From contig NZ_FOWC01000005.1 in the NCBI RefSeq assembly GCF_900115345.1, positions 186,001 through 250,000 of the forward strand: a DNA stretch of 64,000 nucleotides. The letters run 5' to 3'. The DNA is from Amycolatopsis rubida (GTDB lineage Bacteria; Actinomycetota; Actinomycetes; Mycobacteriales; Pseudonocardiaceae). Below are positions 7,835-16,601 of this stretch, one piece after another; within the stretch, counting starts at the first letter, position 1; the number at the start of each line of letters is the position of its first letter. The notes beneath the pieces were generated by a model, which worked only from the letters and a program-made list of their open reading frames with translations, did no database searches and was not told the DNA's origin. The translations under genes were made by a program, and so were the position numbers.

Positions 7835-10696
7835 TCAGGCCAGCTGAGGCCGCACCGGCCCCGTGGTCACCGTCTTGTGCGCGTCCGCCGGACGCCCGGC
7901 CGGCACGTACCCGTTGACGTGCAGCGAAACGCTGCGGAGGGAACCGGTGTCGCCGCCCGCGGTGTCGACGACCTTGAACGTCCACGTGCCGTCCGCCGAA
8001 GCGCCCGGCTGACCCTGCGGCGCGACCGGCCGGTAGGCGCCGGTGTACGGCGCGTCCGCGGACCCGGCCGTGCTGAACAGCTTGGTCACGGAATCGTCGA
8101 ACACCACCTGGCAGAGGTTGTTGCCGCTGCCGCCGCTCTTCTGGAACAGCGTCGCTGTCGCGCCGGACGGCGAGGTCAGCGTGCCGACCAGATCGTTGAC
8201 GTAGGTGTGGTCGATGCCGACCGTGGTCGCCTTCTCCGCCGTGGTGCAGGTGGTGCCGTCGATCGAAAGCGACACCTTCGACGCGGGACCGACGCCGCTC
8301 ACCACGAGCGGAACCGACGCGCCGAGCGGCGAGTTGTCCGGGATCGCGACCGCCGGACCGGCGTAGGCGAACGCCTGCGAAACCGGCGACGGCGTGCCGA
8401 CCGGCAGCGAGAACGTGCTGCTGCGCGGCGAGTACGAGCCCGCGAAACTCACCTTCGCGTTGAGCACCACCGGCGAGCCGAGCTGCTGGCTGGCCGGGAT
8501 CGTGACGGTGAAGTCGTTGATTCCGGTCTGTCCCGGGCTGATCGTGCCGTACGACTTCGCCCGCGGCTCGATCGTGACGCCCTGGGTCGGCGAAGTGAGC
8601 ACAACGCTCGTGGACACCGCCGTGCCGTCGCCGGTGTTCTTCACCGGCAGCGTGACCGTCGCGGTGTCACCGGGGTTGAGCGTGCTGCCGCCGTTGGGGC
8701 CGCGGACCGTCGGCTGTCCCGCCTCCGCGTACGGCTGCGGGCTCGCTCCGGTATACGCAAGCACCTTGTCCGCCAGCAACACTCCGGCACCGGTGAGGTT
8801 GTCCGTGCCGGGTGCTTCGATGTCCACCGCGGTCTTGAGGAACGCCTCGCGAATGTCCGAAGAGGACAGTCCGGGGTTGCCGGACAGCACCAGGCTCGCG
8901 ATCGCGGCCGCGTGCGGCGCGGCCGCCGAGGTGCCGAAGAACGGGTCGAACCCGCTCACCGACGTGTGCACGCCGTCCGCCGCGGTGATTTCCGGCTTCT
9001 GCCGGACCTCTCCCCCGGTCGACGAGACGTCGCCCGGCGTGATCGGCGTTCCGTCGGCTTCGTAGAACACGCGCCGCGGACCGTCCGAACTGAACCGTTC
9101 CGCCTTGCTGGCCGCGGAATACGCCGCCGGATACGGTCCGGCCGGGTTCGCCGGGTCGCCCGGTTCGAGCGGCCGTCCGAACGCCGCCTCGGCCGGTGCC
9201 GCGGCGACCGCGAACGCCTTGCGCGCCGCGGCGTGGCCCACGACCGCGCCGGGCGTGGAGTACGCCTTGAGCCCGTCCGCGGAATCGCGGAACCGGCTGC
9301 CGAACGCAGTCAGCGAGAGATATCGCCCGGCCCCGGAGAACTTCACCACGGCGAGCCGCAGCCCGGTGCCGCCGAAAAGCGGGGTGGCCAGCTGCTCGTA
9401 CGGGTCCTGGGTGCCGTTCTGGACGTCCTGGCTGAAGCTCACGACGTTGCCGCGCGCGTCGAGGAGGTAGAGGTCGTAGTCGTCCGCGGCCGCGCCGAGC
9501 GGGTCGGACCAGTGCAGCGTCACCGGGATGCTGGCCGACGACGCGTCCGAGATCGGCTCGAACACCTGCGTTCCGGCTGCGCCCGCGAAGTTGTGCGCGG
9601 TGCCGGCGAACTTGCCGATCGAGATTCCCGAATCGACGAAGTCGCCCTCCCAGTGCGCCGCGGTGCCGTCGGCGACATTGCCTTCATTGCCCGCAGAGGA
9701 GAAATAGAGCGCGCCGTCGGCCGTCACATCGTTCACCGCTTGCGCGATGATCCAGTCCTGGAACGGGGATTCCTTGAAGTAAATGACGTCGTCGACGATG
9801 ACGTCGCAATGTGCTTCGAAACGGAGCTTGCGGATGTTGTCGGCGAAACTCGCGTCGGAGGTGAACGCTGTCGCAAACCCGAGCTTGGCGTTCGGCGCGA
9901 GGTCGTGGATGATCTCCAGCATCGCGGTGCCCTCGTCGCCGCTGCCGGCTTGTCCAGTCAGGACATCGACCGCCGGAAGCTCGCCCTTGGTGCGGGAAAC
10001 TTCCAGGGAGTCGACCCCATCGGACAGTGCGCACGCCTTCACGCCGGTGCCGGTCACGCCGAACTGCTGACGCGCCGTGTCCGCGTTGTGCGCCCGGTCG
10101 CCCGCGCTGACCACCTGCGTTTTGGTTCCGATCGCTTCCTTGAGCTGCCGGTCGATTCGATCGGCCTTCTGCTGCTTGGTTTCCGTGCCGTTCTTGTTTT
10201 CCCGCTGCCGCGCCGTCATCGCCTGATCCGCGGTTTCGACGTGCTTCACGTCGCCGCGTTGCGCGATCTCCGGCAATGCGGCCAACGGCACGTCGGCCCG
10301 GATGCTCGCCGCCGTGCTCGACACCGCACGCACCTCGGCCCCGGCCTTGCGCAGGTCGTTGACGAGCCCGTCGCTGACCTTCGTGACCCGGATGTCGACC
10401 AGCGCCTTGTCCGCGGTCTTGGCGATTCCCGGCAATGCGGCCGCGCTCAGGGTCCGCGTGCGCATCTTCTCCTGGACGAGCAACTTGCTGTCTATTTTGG
10501 ACTCAGCCGCGGTCTGTCCTGCTTTCACCGCTTGCAATGCGGCGATCTGACTGTTCGCCGTGGAATCCACAGCAGACTCCTGCGCGGTTGCCATGGGCGG
10601 TGTCGCCAGCCCGGCGGCAAGCACCGCCGCGGCGACCACGCCCGTCCGTCTTCTCGCGGTTCTTGTCGAGGCTCCAGGTGAACGGGTACGACGCAC
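7835..10696 (-). CDS. Secreted S8-like serine peptidase with C-terminal P domain
   Basis: About 953 residues, exported. A Sec signal with a long basic n-region (RTARRR), a hydrophobic stretch VVAAAVLAAGL and a probable cleavage after ATA precedes a propeptide-like region of about 170 residues. The subtilase core has the Asp motif ALSDG (about 226), SSAGNEGN for the oxyanion Asn (about 337) and GTSAAAPHAAA for the nucleophile Ser (about 590). The canonical HGTxVAG histidine block is absent; DEGTAMLEIIHD (about 254-265) occupies its place, which recalls sedolisin-like acidic triads. CARDB-like repeats follow (about 680-800), then a proprotein-convertase P domain to the end. GTG at 10696 is preferred over 10714 because GGAGG lies five bases upstream. 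Confidence 0.9.
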   Translation of the reverse strand: MRRTRSPGASTRTARRRTGVVAAAVLAAGLATPPMATAQESAVDSTANSQIAALQAVKAGQTAAESKIDSKLLVQEKMRTRTLSAAALPGIAKTADKALVDIRVTKVSDGLVNDLRKAGAEVRAVSSTAASIRADVPLAALPEIAQRGDVKHVETADQAMTARQRENKNGTETKQQKADRIDRQLKEAIGTKTQVVSAGDRAHNADTARQQFGVTGTGVKACALSDGVDSLEVSRTKGELPAVDVLTGQAGSGDEGTAMLEIIHDLAPNAKLGFATAFTSDASFADNIRKLRFEAHCDVIVDDVIYFKESPFQDWIIAQAVNDVTADGALYFSSAGNEGNVADGTAAHWEGDFVDSGISIGKFAGTAHNFAGAAGTQVFEPISDASSASIPVTLHWSDPLGAAADDYDLYLLDARGNVVSFSQDVQNGTQDPYEQLATPLFGGTGLRLAVVKFSGAGRYLSLTAFGSRFRDSADGLKAYSTPGAVVGHAAARKAFAVAAAPAEAAFGRPLEPGDPANPAGPYPAAYSAASKAERFSSDGPRRVFYEADGTPITPGDVSSTGGEVRQKPEITAADGVHTSVSGFDPFFGTSAAAPHAAAIASLVLSGNPGLSSSDIREAFLKTAVDIEAPGTDNLTGAGVLLADKVLAYTGASPQPYAEAGQPTVRGPNGGSTLNPGDTATVTLPVKNTGDGTAVSTSVVLTSPTQGVTIEPRAKSYGTISPGQTGINDFTVTIPASQQLGSPVVLNAKVSFAGSYSPRSSTFSLPVGTPSPVSQAFAYAGPAVAIPDNSPLGASVPLVVSGVGPASKVSLSIDGTTCTTAEKATTVGIDHTYVNDLVGTLTSPSGATATLFQKSGGSGNNLCQVVFDDSVTKLFSTAGSADAPYTGAYRPVAPQGQPGASADGTWTFKVVDTAGGDTGSLRSVSLHVNGYVPAGRPADAHKTVTTGPVRPQLA

Positions 10697-10896
10697 GTGC
10701 GCCTCCGATCTCACACCGCGTGCCCCGACTCACGCTGGCCAACGCCGGTGATCACCGGCTGAATCCAGCTAAGTACCACTTCTGTCCGGGAAAAACGGCC
10801 GTTGGAGTGACGTTGGTCAGGCAATATCCGTTGCCAGCCGGACGTCGTAGGCCGTTCGGCGGAGCTGCCGCCGCCCCCGCATGTCCCGATTGGTCG

Positions 10897-10917
10897 TCCG
10901 TGAGGGTTCCCCTCACG
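10897..10917. terminator. Short hairpin at the end of the GNAT gene
   Basis: CGTGAGGG, a three-base loop and CCCTCACG form a perfect 8-bp hairpin (about 10899-10917) overlapping the stop of the acetyltransferase gene. It probably ends that minus-strand transcript. Confidence 0.5.
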
Positions 10918-11413
10918 ACCCGTGGCTGCATCGCGTTGCGCCGCGCAACCCGACCCGCCCCTCGACCGGTTGCCGGAAAGCCCCGGGCGCGACCCCCAGC
11001 GTCACGAACCCCACACTCTCGTACAGCCGGATCGCGTGGACATTGGTCTCCACCACCGCGTTGAACTGAATCGCCGCGAAACCCGTCCGCCGGGCCCAAG
11101 CGATCAGGTCCGCCACCAGGGCCCGCCCGACGCCCGAGCCGCGTGCGTCCCGGGACACCATCAGGCTTCCCGAAGCGACATGGCTGCCCGGACCCGGCCG
11201 GTTGGCGTACATGTTCGCAGTGCCCGGCACCCGGTCGCCGTCGACCGCGACGACCACCCGCGCCGGGGCGGGAACCAGCCACTGCCGACGGGCTTCGGAA
11301 TCGCTCATGGCCGGGTCGTAGGGGAACGCCCGCTGTTCGGTCACCACGTCCCGGACGATCGGCCAGATCCCTGGCCAATCGCCGGTACCGGCTTCCCGGG
11401 TCGTCAACGGCAC
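10913..11413 (-). CDS. GNAT family N-acetyltransferase
   Basis: A 166-residue GNAT protein. The acetyl-CoA pyrophosphate loop is seen as RDARGSGVGRALV (about 96-108), followed by ETNVHAIRLYESVGF, the typical C-terminal beta-bulge and helix of the fold. The first residues LTTREAGTGDWPGIWPIV are the usual GNAT N-terminus, so I place the start at GTG 11413, with GGGGACGG upstream, rather than at a TTG twelve bases earlier. The acyl acceptor is unknown. It lies 28 bp downstream of the dNTPase gene on the same strand and may be co-transcribed with it. Confidence 0.88.
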   Translation of the reverse strand: MPLTTREAGTGDWPGIWPIVRDVVTEQRAFPYDPAMSDSEARRQWLVPAPARVVVAVDGDRVPGTANMYANRPGPGSHVASGSLMVSRDARGSGVGRALVADLIAWARRTGFAAIQFNAVVETNVHAIRLYESVGFVTLGVAPGAFRQPVEGRVGLRGATRCSHGS

Positions 11414-11441
11414 CCGTCCCCGCAACTTATTTACAACCTAT

Positions 11442-13013
11442 TTACAGCACAAAGGAATCCGACCAAGGCTGGCTCGACCGGCCCGACAAAGCGTCCAGCA
11501 AGGTCACCGCCTGCTTGTCCGTCAGCGAAGCCACGAAGTCCACGACCGCGCGCCCCCGGGCAAGTCCGCGCACCTCGTCCGCGCCTTCGATTCGCTCCCC
11601 CGTCGCGCCCACGAGCAGCTCCGGCGCGATCCGGGCGAGGTCCGAGTACTCGCCGTGCGCCAGTTCCATCAGGTCGTGCAGCCGGCGCGGCAAGCGGGAA
11701 GCCTCGTCGCGGTCCAGGAGCCACGCGTCCAGCGCGTCAACCAGCGTCGTGACCAGGCTGGCCTGGCCGCGCTGGTGCAGGGCGAGATCGGGGCGCAGCA
11801 ACACGAACCGCCGGTGGACGAACTTCAGGACCTGCACCTCGTGCCACTGCGCGGGCCGCAGCGACACGTGGCCGGACCGCGTCGGAGGCGACGACAGGAC
11901 GAAAACCCCGTCCACCAGCCGCGCCATCCAGTTCGCCGAAAACGCGGCCGTCGCTTGTTCGGCTTCGGTCGAGCCGTCGAAGCCGTCCGCGAGCAGACCG
12001 TCGACCAGTTCTCGTTGGACTCGGGCGACGGCCGCGGCGAAGGCGTCGTCGTCCACGATCCAGCTGTCCTTCAGGTGCATGCGACGGCGCATCCGCTCCA
12101 GGGAACGGCCTGGGCGGCGAATTTCCGCGGTCAGCCGGGCGTCGTCCAACGAAGCCAGCTCGACGGCGTGCGCCAGCCACTCCCCCAGTTCGGCGGCGAC
12201 GGGGGCGTGTTGCAGGACGCCGATGCGGTGGAAGTCCTGCAGATCGTGAATCGCGTACGCGATGTCGTCGGCAGTGTCCATCACGGACGCTTCCACCGTC
12301 TGCTGCCAGGGCTCGATCCGTCCGGCGAACGGGGCCCGCGACTGCTCGAAGTCGTCCAGTTCCGTGACATACGCGGAAAACTTGCTCGCGCCGGTGCCGG
12401 GAGCGTCGTCCGGCTCGGCAGCACCGCGCGGAGGCAGCGGCATCGCGGTCGGATGCGGCTGCGGATAGTGCAGCCGCGCCCACGGGTACTTCAGGACCGC
12501 GGCGCGGACCGCGGTCGTCAGGTCCAGGCCGATGGCGGACGGACCGCGCACGTCCGTCGTCGTGAGGATGCGGAACGACTGCGCGTTGCCCTCGAAACCG
12601 TCGGCCAGGCCGAACCGGTGCCGCGCGATCCGGTCCAGGATCTGCTCGCCGAGATGCCCGAACGGCGGGTGCCCGAGGTCGTGCGCCAGCGCGGCGGCCT
12701 CGCACGCGTCCGGGTCGCAGCCGCCGAGTTTCGCCGCGAGTTCGGCGGACTCGCTCGATCCGGTGATCCGCTCCGCGATCCCGCGCGCGACCTGCGCGAC
12801 CTTCAGGCTGTGCGTCAGCCGGTTGTGCAGCAGCCCGGCGCCGCCGGCGCTGACCACCTGGGTGACCCCGCCGAGCCGCGCGAAGAACGGCGACGCGGTG
12901 ATCCGGTCGCGGTCGACGCGGAACGGGCTGGTCGCCAGATCGGTGAACCCGCCTGCCCCGTTCTCCGGGTCCCGGCGCGCTGCCCTCGGATCGGTCTCGT
13001 CCATGCGTCCCAC
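11442..13013 (-). CDS. dNTP triphosphohydrolase (dGTPase-like, HD domain)
   Basis: About 520 residues. The HD-domain metal ligands are visible: HNRLTHSLKV near residue 65, AHDLGHPPFGHLGE near 110 and MDTADDIAYAIHD near 250. The family hydrolyses dNTPs to nucleoside and triphosphate, controlling dNTP pools; some members limit phage replication. Two starts are possible, GTG at 13013 or ATG at 13004, both close to weak ribosome sites. It is divergent from the lycopene cyclase gene with about 30 bp between starts. Confidence 0.93.
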   Translation of the reverse strand: MGRMDETDPRAARRDPENGAGGFTDLATSPFRVDRDRITASPFFARLGGVTQVVSAGGAGLLHNRLTHSLKVAQVARGIAERITGSSESAELAAKLGGCDPDACEAAALAHDLGHPPFGHLGEQILDRIARHRFGLADGFEGNAQSFRILTTTDVRGPSAIGLDLTTAVRAAVLKYPWARLHYPQPHPTAMPLPPRGAAEPDDAPGTGASKFSAYVTELDDFEQSRAPFAGRIEPWQQTVEASVMDTADDIAYAIHDLQDFHRIGVLQHAPVAAELGEWLAHAVELASLDDARLTAEIRRPGRSLERMRRRMHLKDSWIVDDDAFAAAVARVQRELVDGLLADGFDGSTEAEQATAAFSANWMARLVDGVFVLSSPPTRSGHVSLRPAQWHEVQVLKFVHRRFVLLRPDLALHQRGQASLVTTLVDALDAWLLDRDEASRLPRRLHDLMELAHGEYSDLARIAPELLVGATGERIEGADEVRGLARGRAVVDFVASLTDKQAVTLLDALSGRSSQPWSDSFVL

Positions 13014-13042
13014 CGTATCCGGCCGTCCGGCAGGATTGCGGG

Positions 13043-14149
13043 ATGACCGACGTGCTGGTGGCGGGCGGCGGCCCGGCCGGACGGGCGCTGGCGGCCGCGT
13101 GCGCCCGGCGGGGGCTGGAAACGGCCGTGCTCGACCCCGATCCGCACCGGAAGTGGCCGAATACTTACGGACTGTGGGCAGACGAAGTGCCTGAGCTGCC
13201 GGGCAAAGCGATCGCCGCGGCTCCGGCGGCGACGCTGGCGTTCGGGACCCGCGAGCACCGCGTCGGCCGGGCGTACCGGGTGCTCGACAACGGCGGGCTG
13301 CGCGAGTGGCTCACCGAACCGAAAGTCCAGGTCGTCACGGGCAAGGTGACCGGCGCGGAACACGGTCCGCACGGTTCGACGGTCCTGCTCGCCGACGGTC
13401 GGCGCCTCGCGGCCGCCATGTTCGTCGATGCCTCAGGAGCGCCCAAGCTCCGCGGCCCGCGCGCCGAGCAGACCGCCTACGGGCTCGTGCTGCCCGCGGA
13501 CCAGGCCGAACGGCTGGCCCCGCCCGGCACTGCTGTCTTCATGGACTGGCGCGACGGCACCGGCAGCTTCCGCTATCTGCTGCCCCTCGGCGACGGCTCC
13601 GTGCTGGTCGAAGAGACATCGCTGGCGCGCAGACCCGGGCTCCCGGTGTCCGAGCTGGCCCAGCGGCTGCACGCGCGGCTCAACGCGGCGGGAATCCGTC
13701 CGGCGGGCCGGGTCGAACAGGTGCGGATCGTGCTCGACGTCCCGCTGCCGAAGCGCGGACAGGCGGTGCCGTTCGGGGTCGCGGGCGCGCTCGTCCACCC
13801 GGCGACCGGCTACAGCCTCGCGACCGCACTGCAGCTCGCGCCTCGCGTCGCGGAGGCTCTCGCGGACGCGTTCGACGCAGGTCCGGCGGCCGCGGCCGGC
13901 GCCGCCCGGAAGGCATTGTGGCCGCCCGAAGCCCGTGCTGTGCATGCCTTGCGCCGCCACGGACTCCGTGCATTGTGCGGAATGTCACCTGGCCAGTCGG
14001 CGCAATTCTTCGACCTGTTCTTCAGCCTCCCGATCCCGGCGCAGCGCGCGTTCACCTCGGGCCGCGCCGACCTGCCCGGCACCGCCGCGACCATGGCGAA
14101 CTTGTTCCGCGCGGCCCCGCCCCGCCTCCGGCGGCGGCTGCTCGGCTGA
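13043..14149 (+). CDS. Lycopene cyclase-like FAD-dependent protein
   Basis: A 368-residue flavoprotein. The dinucleotide-binding GxGxxG variant is VAGGGPAGRALA at residues 6-17, followed by PNTYGLWADE, which is characteristic of the CrtL/CrtY beta-cyclase family. FMDWR, VEETSLARRP and HPATGYSLATAL are further family motifs. These enzymes cyclise the ends of lycopene to beta-carotene without net redox change. No other carotenoid gene (crtE, crtB, crtI) is in the window, so it is unlinked to its pathway here. Start ATG at 13043. Confidence 0.85.
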   Translation: MTDVLVAGGGPAGRALAAACARRGLETAVLDPDPHRKWPNTYGLWADEVPELPGKAIAAAPAATLAFGTREHRVGRAYRVLDNGGLREWLTEPKVQVVTGKVTGAEHGPHGSTVLLADGRRLAAAMFVDASGAPKLRGPRAEQTAYGLVLPADQAERLAPPGTAVFMDWRDGTGSFRYLLPLGDGSVLVEETSLARRPGLPVSELAQRLHARLNAAGIRPAGRVEQVRIVLDVPLPKRGQAVPFGVAGALVHPATGYSLATALQLAPRVAEALADAFDAGPAAAAGAARKALWPPEARAVHALRRHGLRALCGMSPGQSAQFFDLFFSLPIPAQRAFTSGRADLPGTAATMANLFRAAPPRLRRRLLG

Positions 14150-14293
14150 CCACGTGCGGTGAATTTTCCCGCTTCCGATCGGAGGAAGGGAAAACCATTT
14201 TGTTACTCCGTTCCGGTGGCCGAAGTGCCGCGCTGGTGAACATCAGCTGACAACGGTTTCGCCGCCCCCTTCGGCGGTGCGAGTATCGCGTCC

Positions 14294-15973
14294 GTGACGA
14301 CGCTGCGTGCGGTCCGATTCGCCTTCCAGCCGATGTACAGCTTGCACACCGGCGGGGTCGTCGCGTACGAAGCGCTGGCCCGGCCGGGCCGGGGCACGGC
14401 GCACGAACTGCTCGCCGAGGCCCGCCGCGCGGGCAGGCTCACCGAGGTCGACCTCGGGCTGGCCGCCGCCGCGGTGCGCCAGGAAGCGGAGCGGCCCAGC
14501 GCGCTTCCGCTGCACCTCAATGTCTCCGCGCGCACGCTCGCGGCGCCGCTGGAGGCGTTCGACGAGCTGGTCGCCGAACTAGGCGCGGCCGCACGGCGCA
14601 CCCGCGACGTGGTGCTCGAAGTCGGACCGCCGTTCACGCACCTGCCTACCGGCCGCCTGCTCGACGGCATGCGCGCGCTCACCGAACAGGGCTTCCGGCT
14701 CGCACTCGACGGGCTCGGCCGCGGCGACCTGCCGCTGGCGCTGCTCGCGCAGTCGCCGGTGGACCTGGTGAAACTCGACCGCAGCGTGCTGCGCGGACTT
14801 CCCGGCGACCCGGCGTCGACGGCGGTGGTCGAGGCGCTGCTGCACTACACGACGCGCACGAACATCCGGCTGGTCGCGACCGGGATCGAAACCGAGTCGC
14901 AGCTCGACGCGGCGCAGCGCCTCGGCGTCCGGATCGCGCAGGGCAACCTGCTCGCGCCGCCCGCCGCACACCGGTCCGCGCCCGCCTCCGGCGCAGTCCT
15001 CCCGGAGGACCGGCGCACGCCCGCGCCGCCGCAGGCCCCGCGCGTCGGCGATTTCCTCCGCCCGGCCACGACCCTGCCGGTCGACGCCACCTGCGACGAC
15101 GTCCGCGAGGTGCTCGCCGCCGCGGACGCGCCGAGCGGCGTGGTCGGCGTCGACGCGGACAACCGTCCACAATGGTCAGTCGACCGGACGCGATTCCTCG
15201 TCACCATCACCGGTCCGTACGGACACGCCTTGCACGCGAAGCGCTCCGCCGCACGGCTGGCGGACAAACCGCACCTGATCGAGGCGGGCGCGAGCGCGCT
15301 GGAATTCCTCGAACTGGTCACCGACGCCGACTGGGGCCGCACCGGCGACGACGTCGTGGTGGTCGACGCGTCGGGGCACTGTCTCGGCGTGGTGCTGGTG
15401 ACCGAGGTCGTGCGCGGGGTCGCCGAGGCGAAGGTCGAGGAGGCGGTCACGCTCAGCCCGCTCACCCGCCTGCCGGGCAGTGAAGCGGCGGCCCGCGACG
15501 TCGAACGCCGGATCGCGAGCGGCGAGCAGTTCGTGGCGGCGTGGCTGGACGTCGACGCGTTCAAGTCGGTCAACGACAACGCCGGTTTCGCCGCCGGCGA
15601 CGACCTGATCCGCGCCTTGGGCGAAACCCTCGCCGACCTCTCCCGGCGGCTGCCGCGGATGCGGGTGAGCCACGTGGGCGGCGACGACTTCCTGATCGTG
15701 TGCGACGTGGACGAGATCGGCACGGTCGCCGCGGCTTTGCTGGACACGCGCTGGTCCGCCGAGGGCATGCCGGTCACGGTTTCCCTGGCGACGCTCGTGT
15801 GCGGCAGCGGCACGATTCCGTCCTACCGGGACGCTTCCCGGCTGCTCGCGCCGCTCAAGAAACGCGCCAAAGCCGTTCCCGGTTCGAGCTGGGTGCTCAG
15901 CCGCCCCGGCAGCGACCGCGTCGAAGTCCTGCGCGGCATCGGCCGGGACGTCGCCGTCAGCCGGTCGGCCTGA
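14294..15973 (+). CDS. EAL-GGDEF protein with degenerate EAL domain
   Basis: A 559-residue cytoplasmic signalling protein in the order EAL (about 5-225), a CBS-like middle region (about 250-385), GGDEF (about 388-540). The EAL motif itself is present (YEALARP, 25-31) and so are LNVSA and the Lys in DLVKLD (about 160). However, the usual glutamate after ELT is replaced (EVGP, 109-112), the DDFG loop reads LDGLG, and AEGVE reads ATGIE, so phosphodiesterase activity is doubtful. The GGDEF domain keeps LDVDAFKSVND and GGDDF (462-466) and could make cyclic di-GMP. Start GTG at 14294. The 3' end overlaps the convergent response regulator by 17 bp. Confidence 0.88.
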   Translation: MTTLRAVRFAFQPMYSLHTGGVVAYEALARPGRGTAHELLAEARRAGRLTEVDLGLAAAAVRQEAERPSALPLHLNVSARTLAAPLEAFDELVAELGAAARRTRDVVLEVGPPFTHLPTGRLLDGMRALTEQGFRLALDGLGRGDLPLALLAQSPVDLVKLDRSVLRGLPGDPASTAVVEALLHYTTRTNIRLVATGIETESQLDAAQRLGVRIAQGNLLAPPAAHRSAPASGAVLPEDRRTPAPPQAPRVGDFLRPATTLPVDATCDDVREVLAAADAPSGVVGVDADNRPQWSVDRTRFLVTITGPYGHALHAKRSAARLADKPHLIEAGASALEFLELVTDADWGRTGDDVVVVDASGHCLGVVLVTEVVRGVAEAKVEEAVTLSPLTRLPGSEAAARDVERRIASGEQFVAAWLDVDAFKSVNDNAGFAAGDDLIRALGETLADLSRRLPRMRVSHVGGDDFLIVCDVDEIGTVAAALLDTRWSAEGMPVTVSLATLVCGSGTIPSYRDASRLLAPLKKRAKAVPGSSWVLSRPGSDRVEVLRGIGRDVAVSRSA

Positions 15974-16601
15974 CGAACCCCGACTCGTAAGCCCGGATCA
16001 CCGCCTGCGTCCGGTCCCGCGCGCCCAGCTTCGACAGCACGTTCCCGACGTGCGTTTTCACCGTTTGCAGCCCCAAAAACAGCTCCGCCGCGATCTCCCC
16101 GTTGGACAGTCCCGCCGCCATCAGCCGCAGCACGTCGCGTTCTCGTTCGGTCAGGAAGTCCAGCGCGACGGCGGCGCCCGGCGCGCGGCGAGCCGCCATG
16201 CCCCGGATCGCGGCCGGGAACAGCAGCGAATCCCCCGCCAGCACCGTGCGGATCCCGGCGACGATCTCCTCCGGGCGCGCGCGTTTCAGCAGGAATCCGC
16301 TCGCCCCGGCGAGCAGCGCGTCGTACACGTAATCGTCGTTTTCGAAAGTGGTCACCACGATCACCTTCGGCGGATCCTCCACAGTGGACAGAAGATGCTC
16401 CGTCGCGCGGATCCCGTCCACCGCGGGCATCCGCACGTCCATCAGCACGACGTCCGGGCGCAGCTGCCCGACGAGACCCGGCACCTCCGCGCCGTCGGAC
16501 GCCTCGCCGACCACGGTCAGGTCCGGTTCGCTGTCGACGATCGCGCGCAGCCCGGCCCGGATCAGCCGTTCGTCGTCCACCAGCAGGACTCGCACGCTCA
16601 C
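15957..16601 (-). CDS. NarL/LuxR-family response regulator
   Basis: A 214-residue response regulator. The receiver domain has the acidic pair LVDDE near residue 9, the phospho-acceptor in VLMDVRMP near 54 and the conserved Lys in FLLKRARPEE near 105. A LuxR-type HTH follows (LTERERDVLRLMAAGLSNGE, then LQTVKTHVGNVLSKL). It controls transcription when phosphorylated by the kinase encoded just upstream. GTG at 16601 overlaps the kinase stop by four bases (GTGA), indicating translational coupling. Confidence 0.95.
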   Translation of the reverse strand: MSVRVLLVDDERLIRAGLRAIVDSEPDLTVVGEASDGAEVPGLVGQLRPDVVLMDVRMPAVDGIRATEHLLSTVEDPPKVIVVTTFENDDYVYDALLAGASGFLLKRARPEEIVAGIRTVLAGDSLLFPAAIRGMAARRAPGAAVALDFLTERERDVLRLMAAGLSNGEIAAELFLGLQTVKTHVGNVLSKLGARDRTQAVIRAYESGFVRPTG

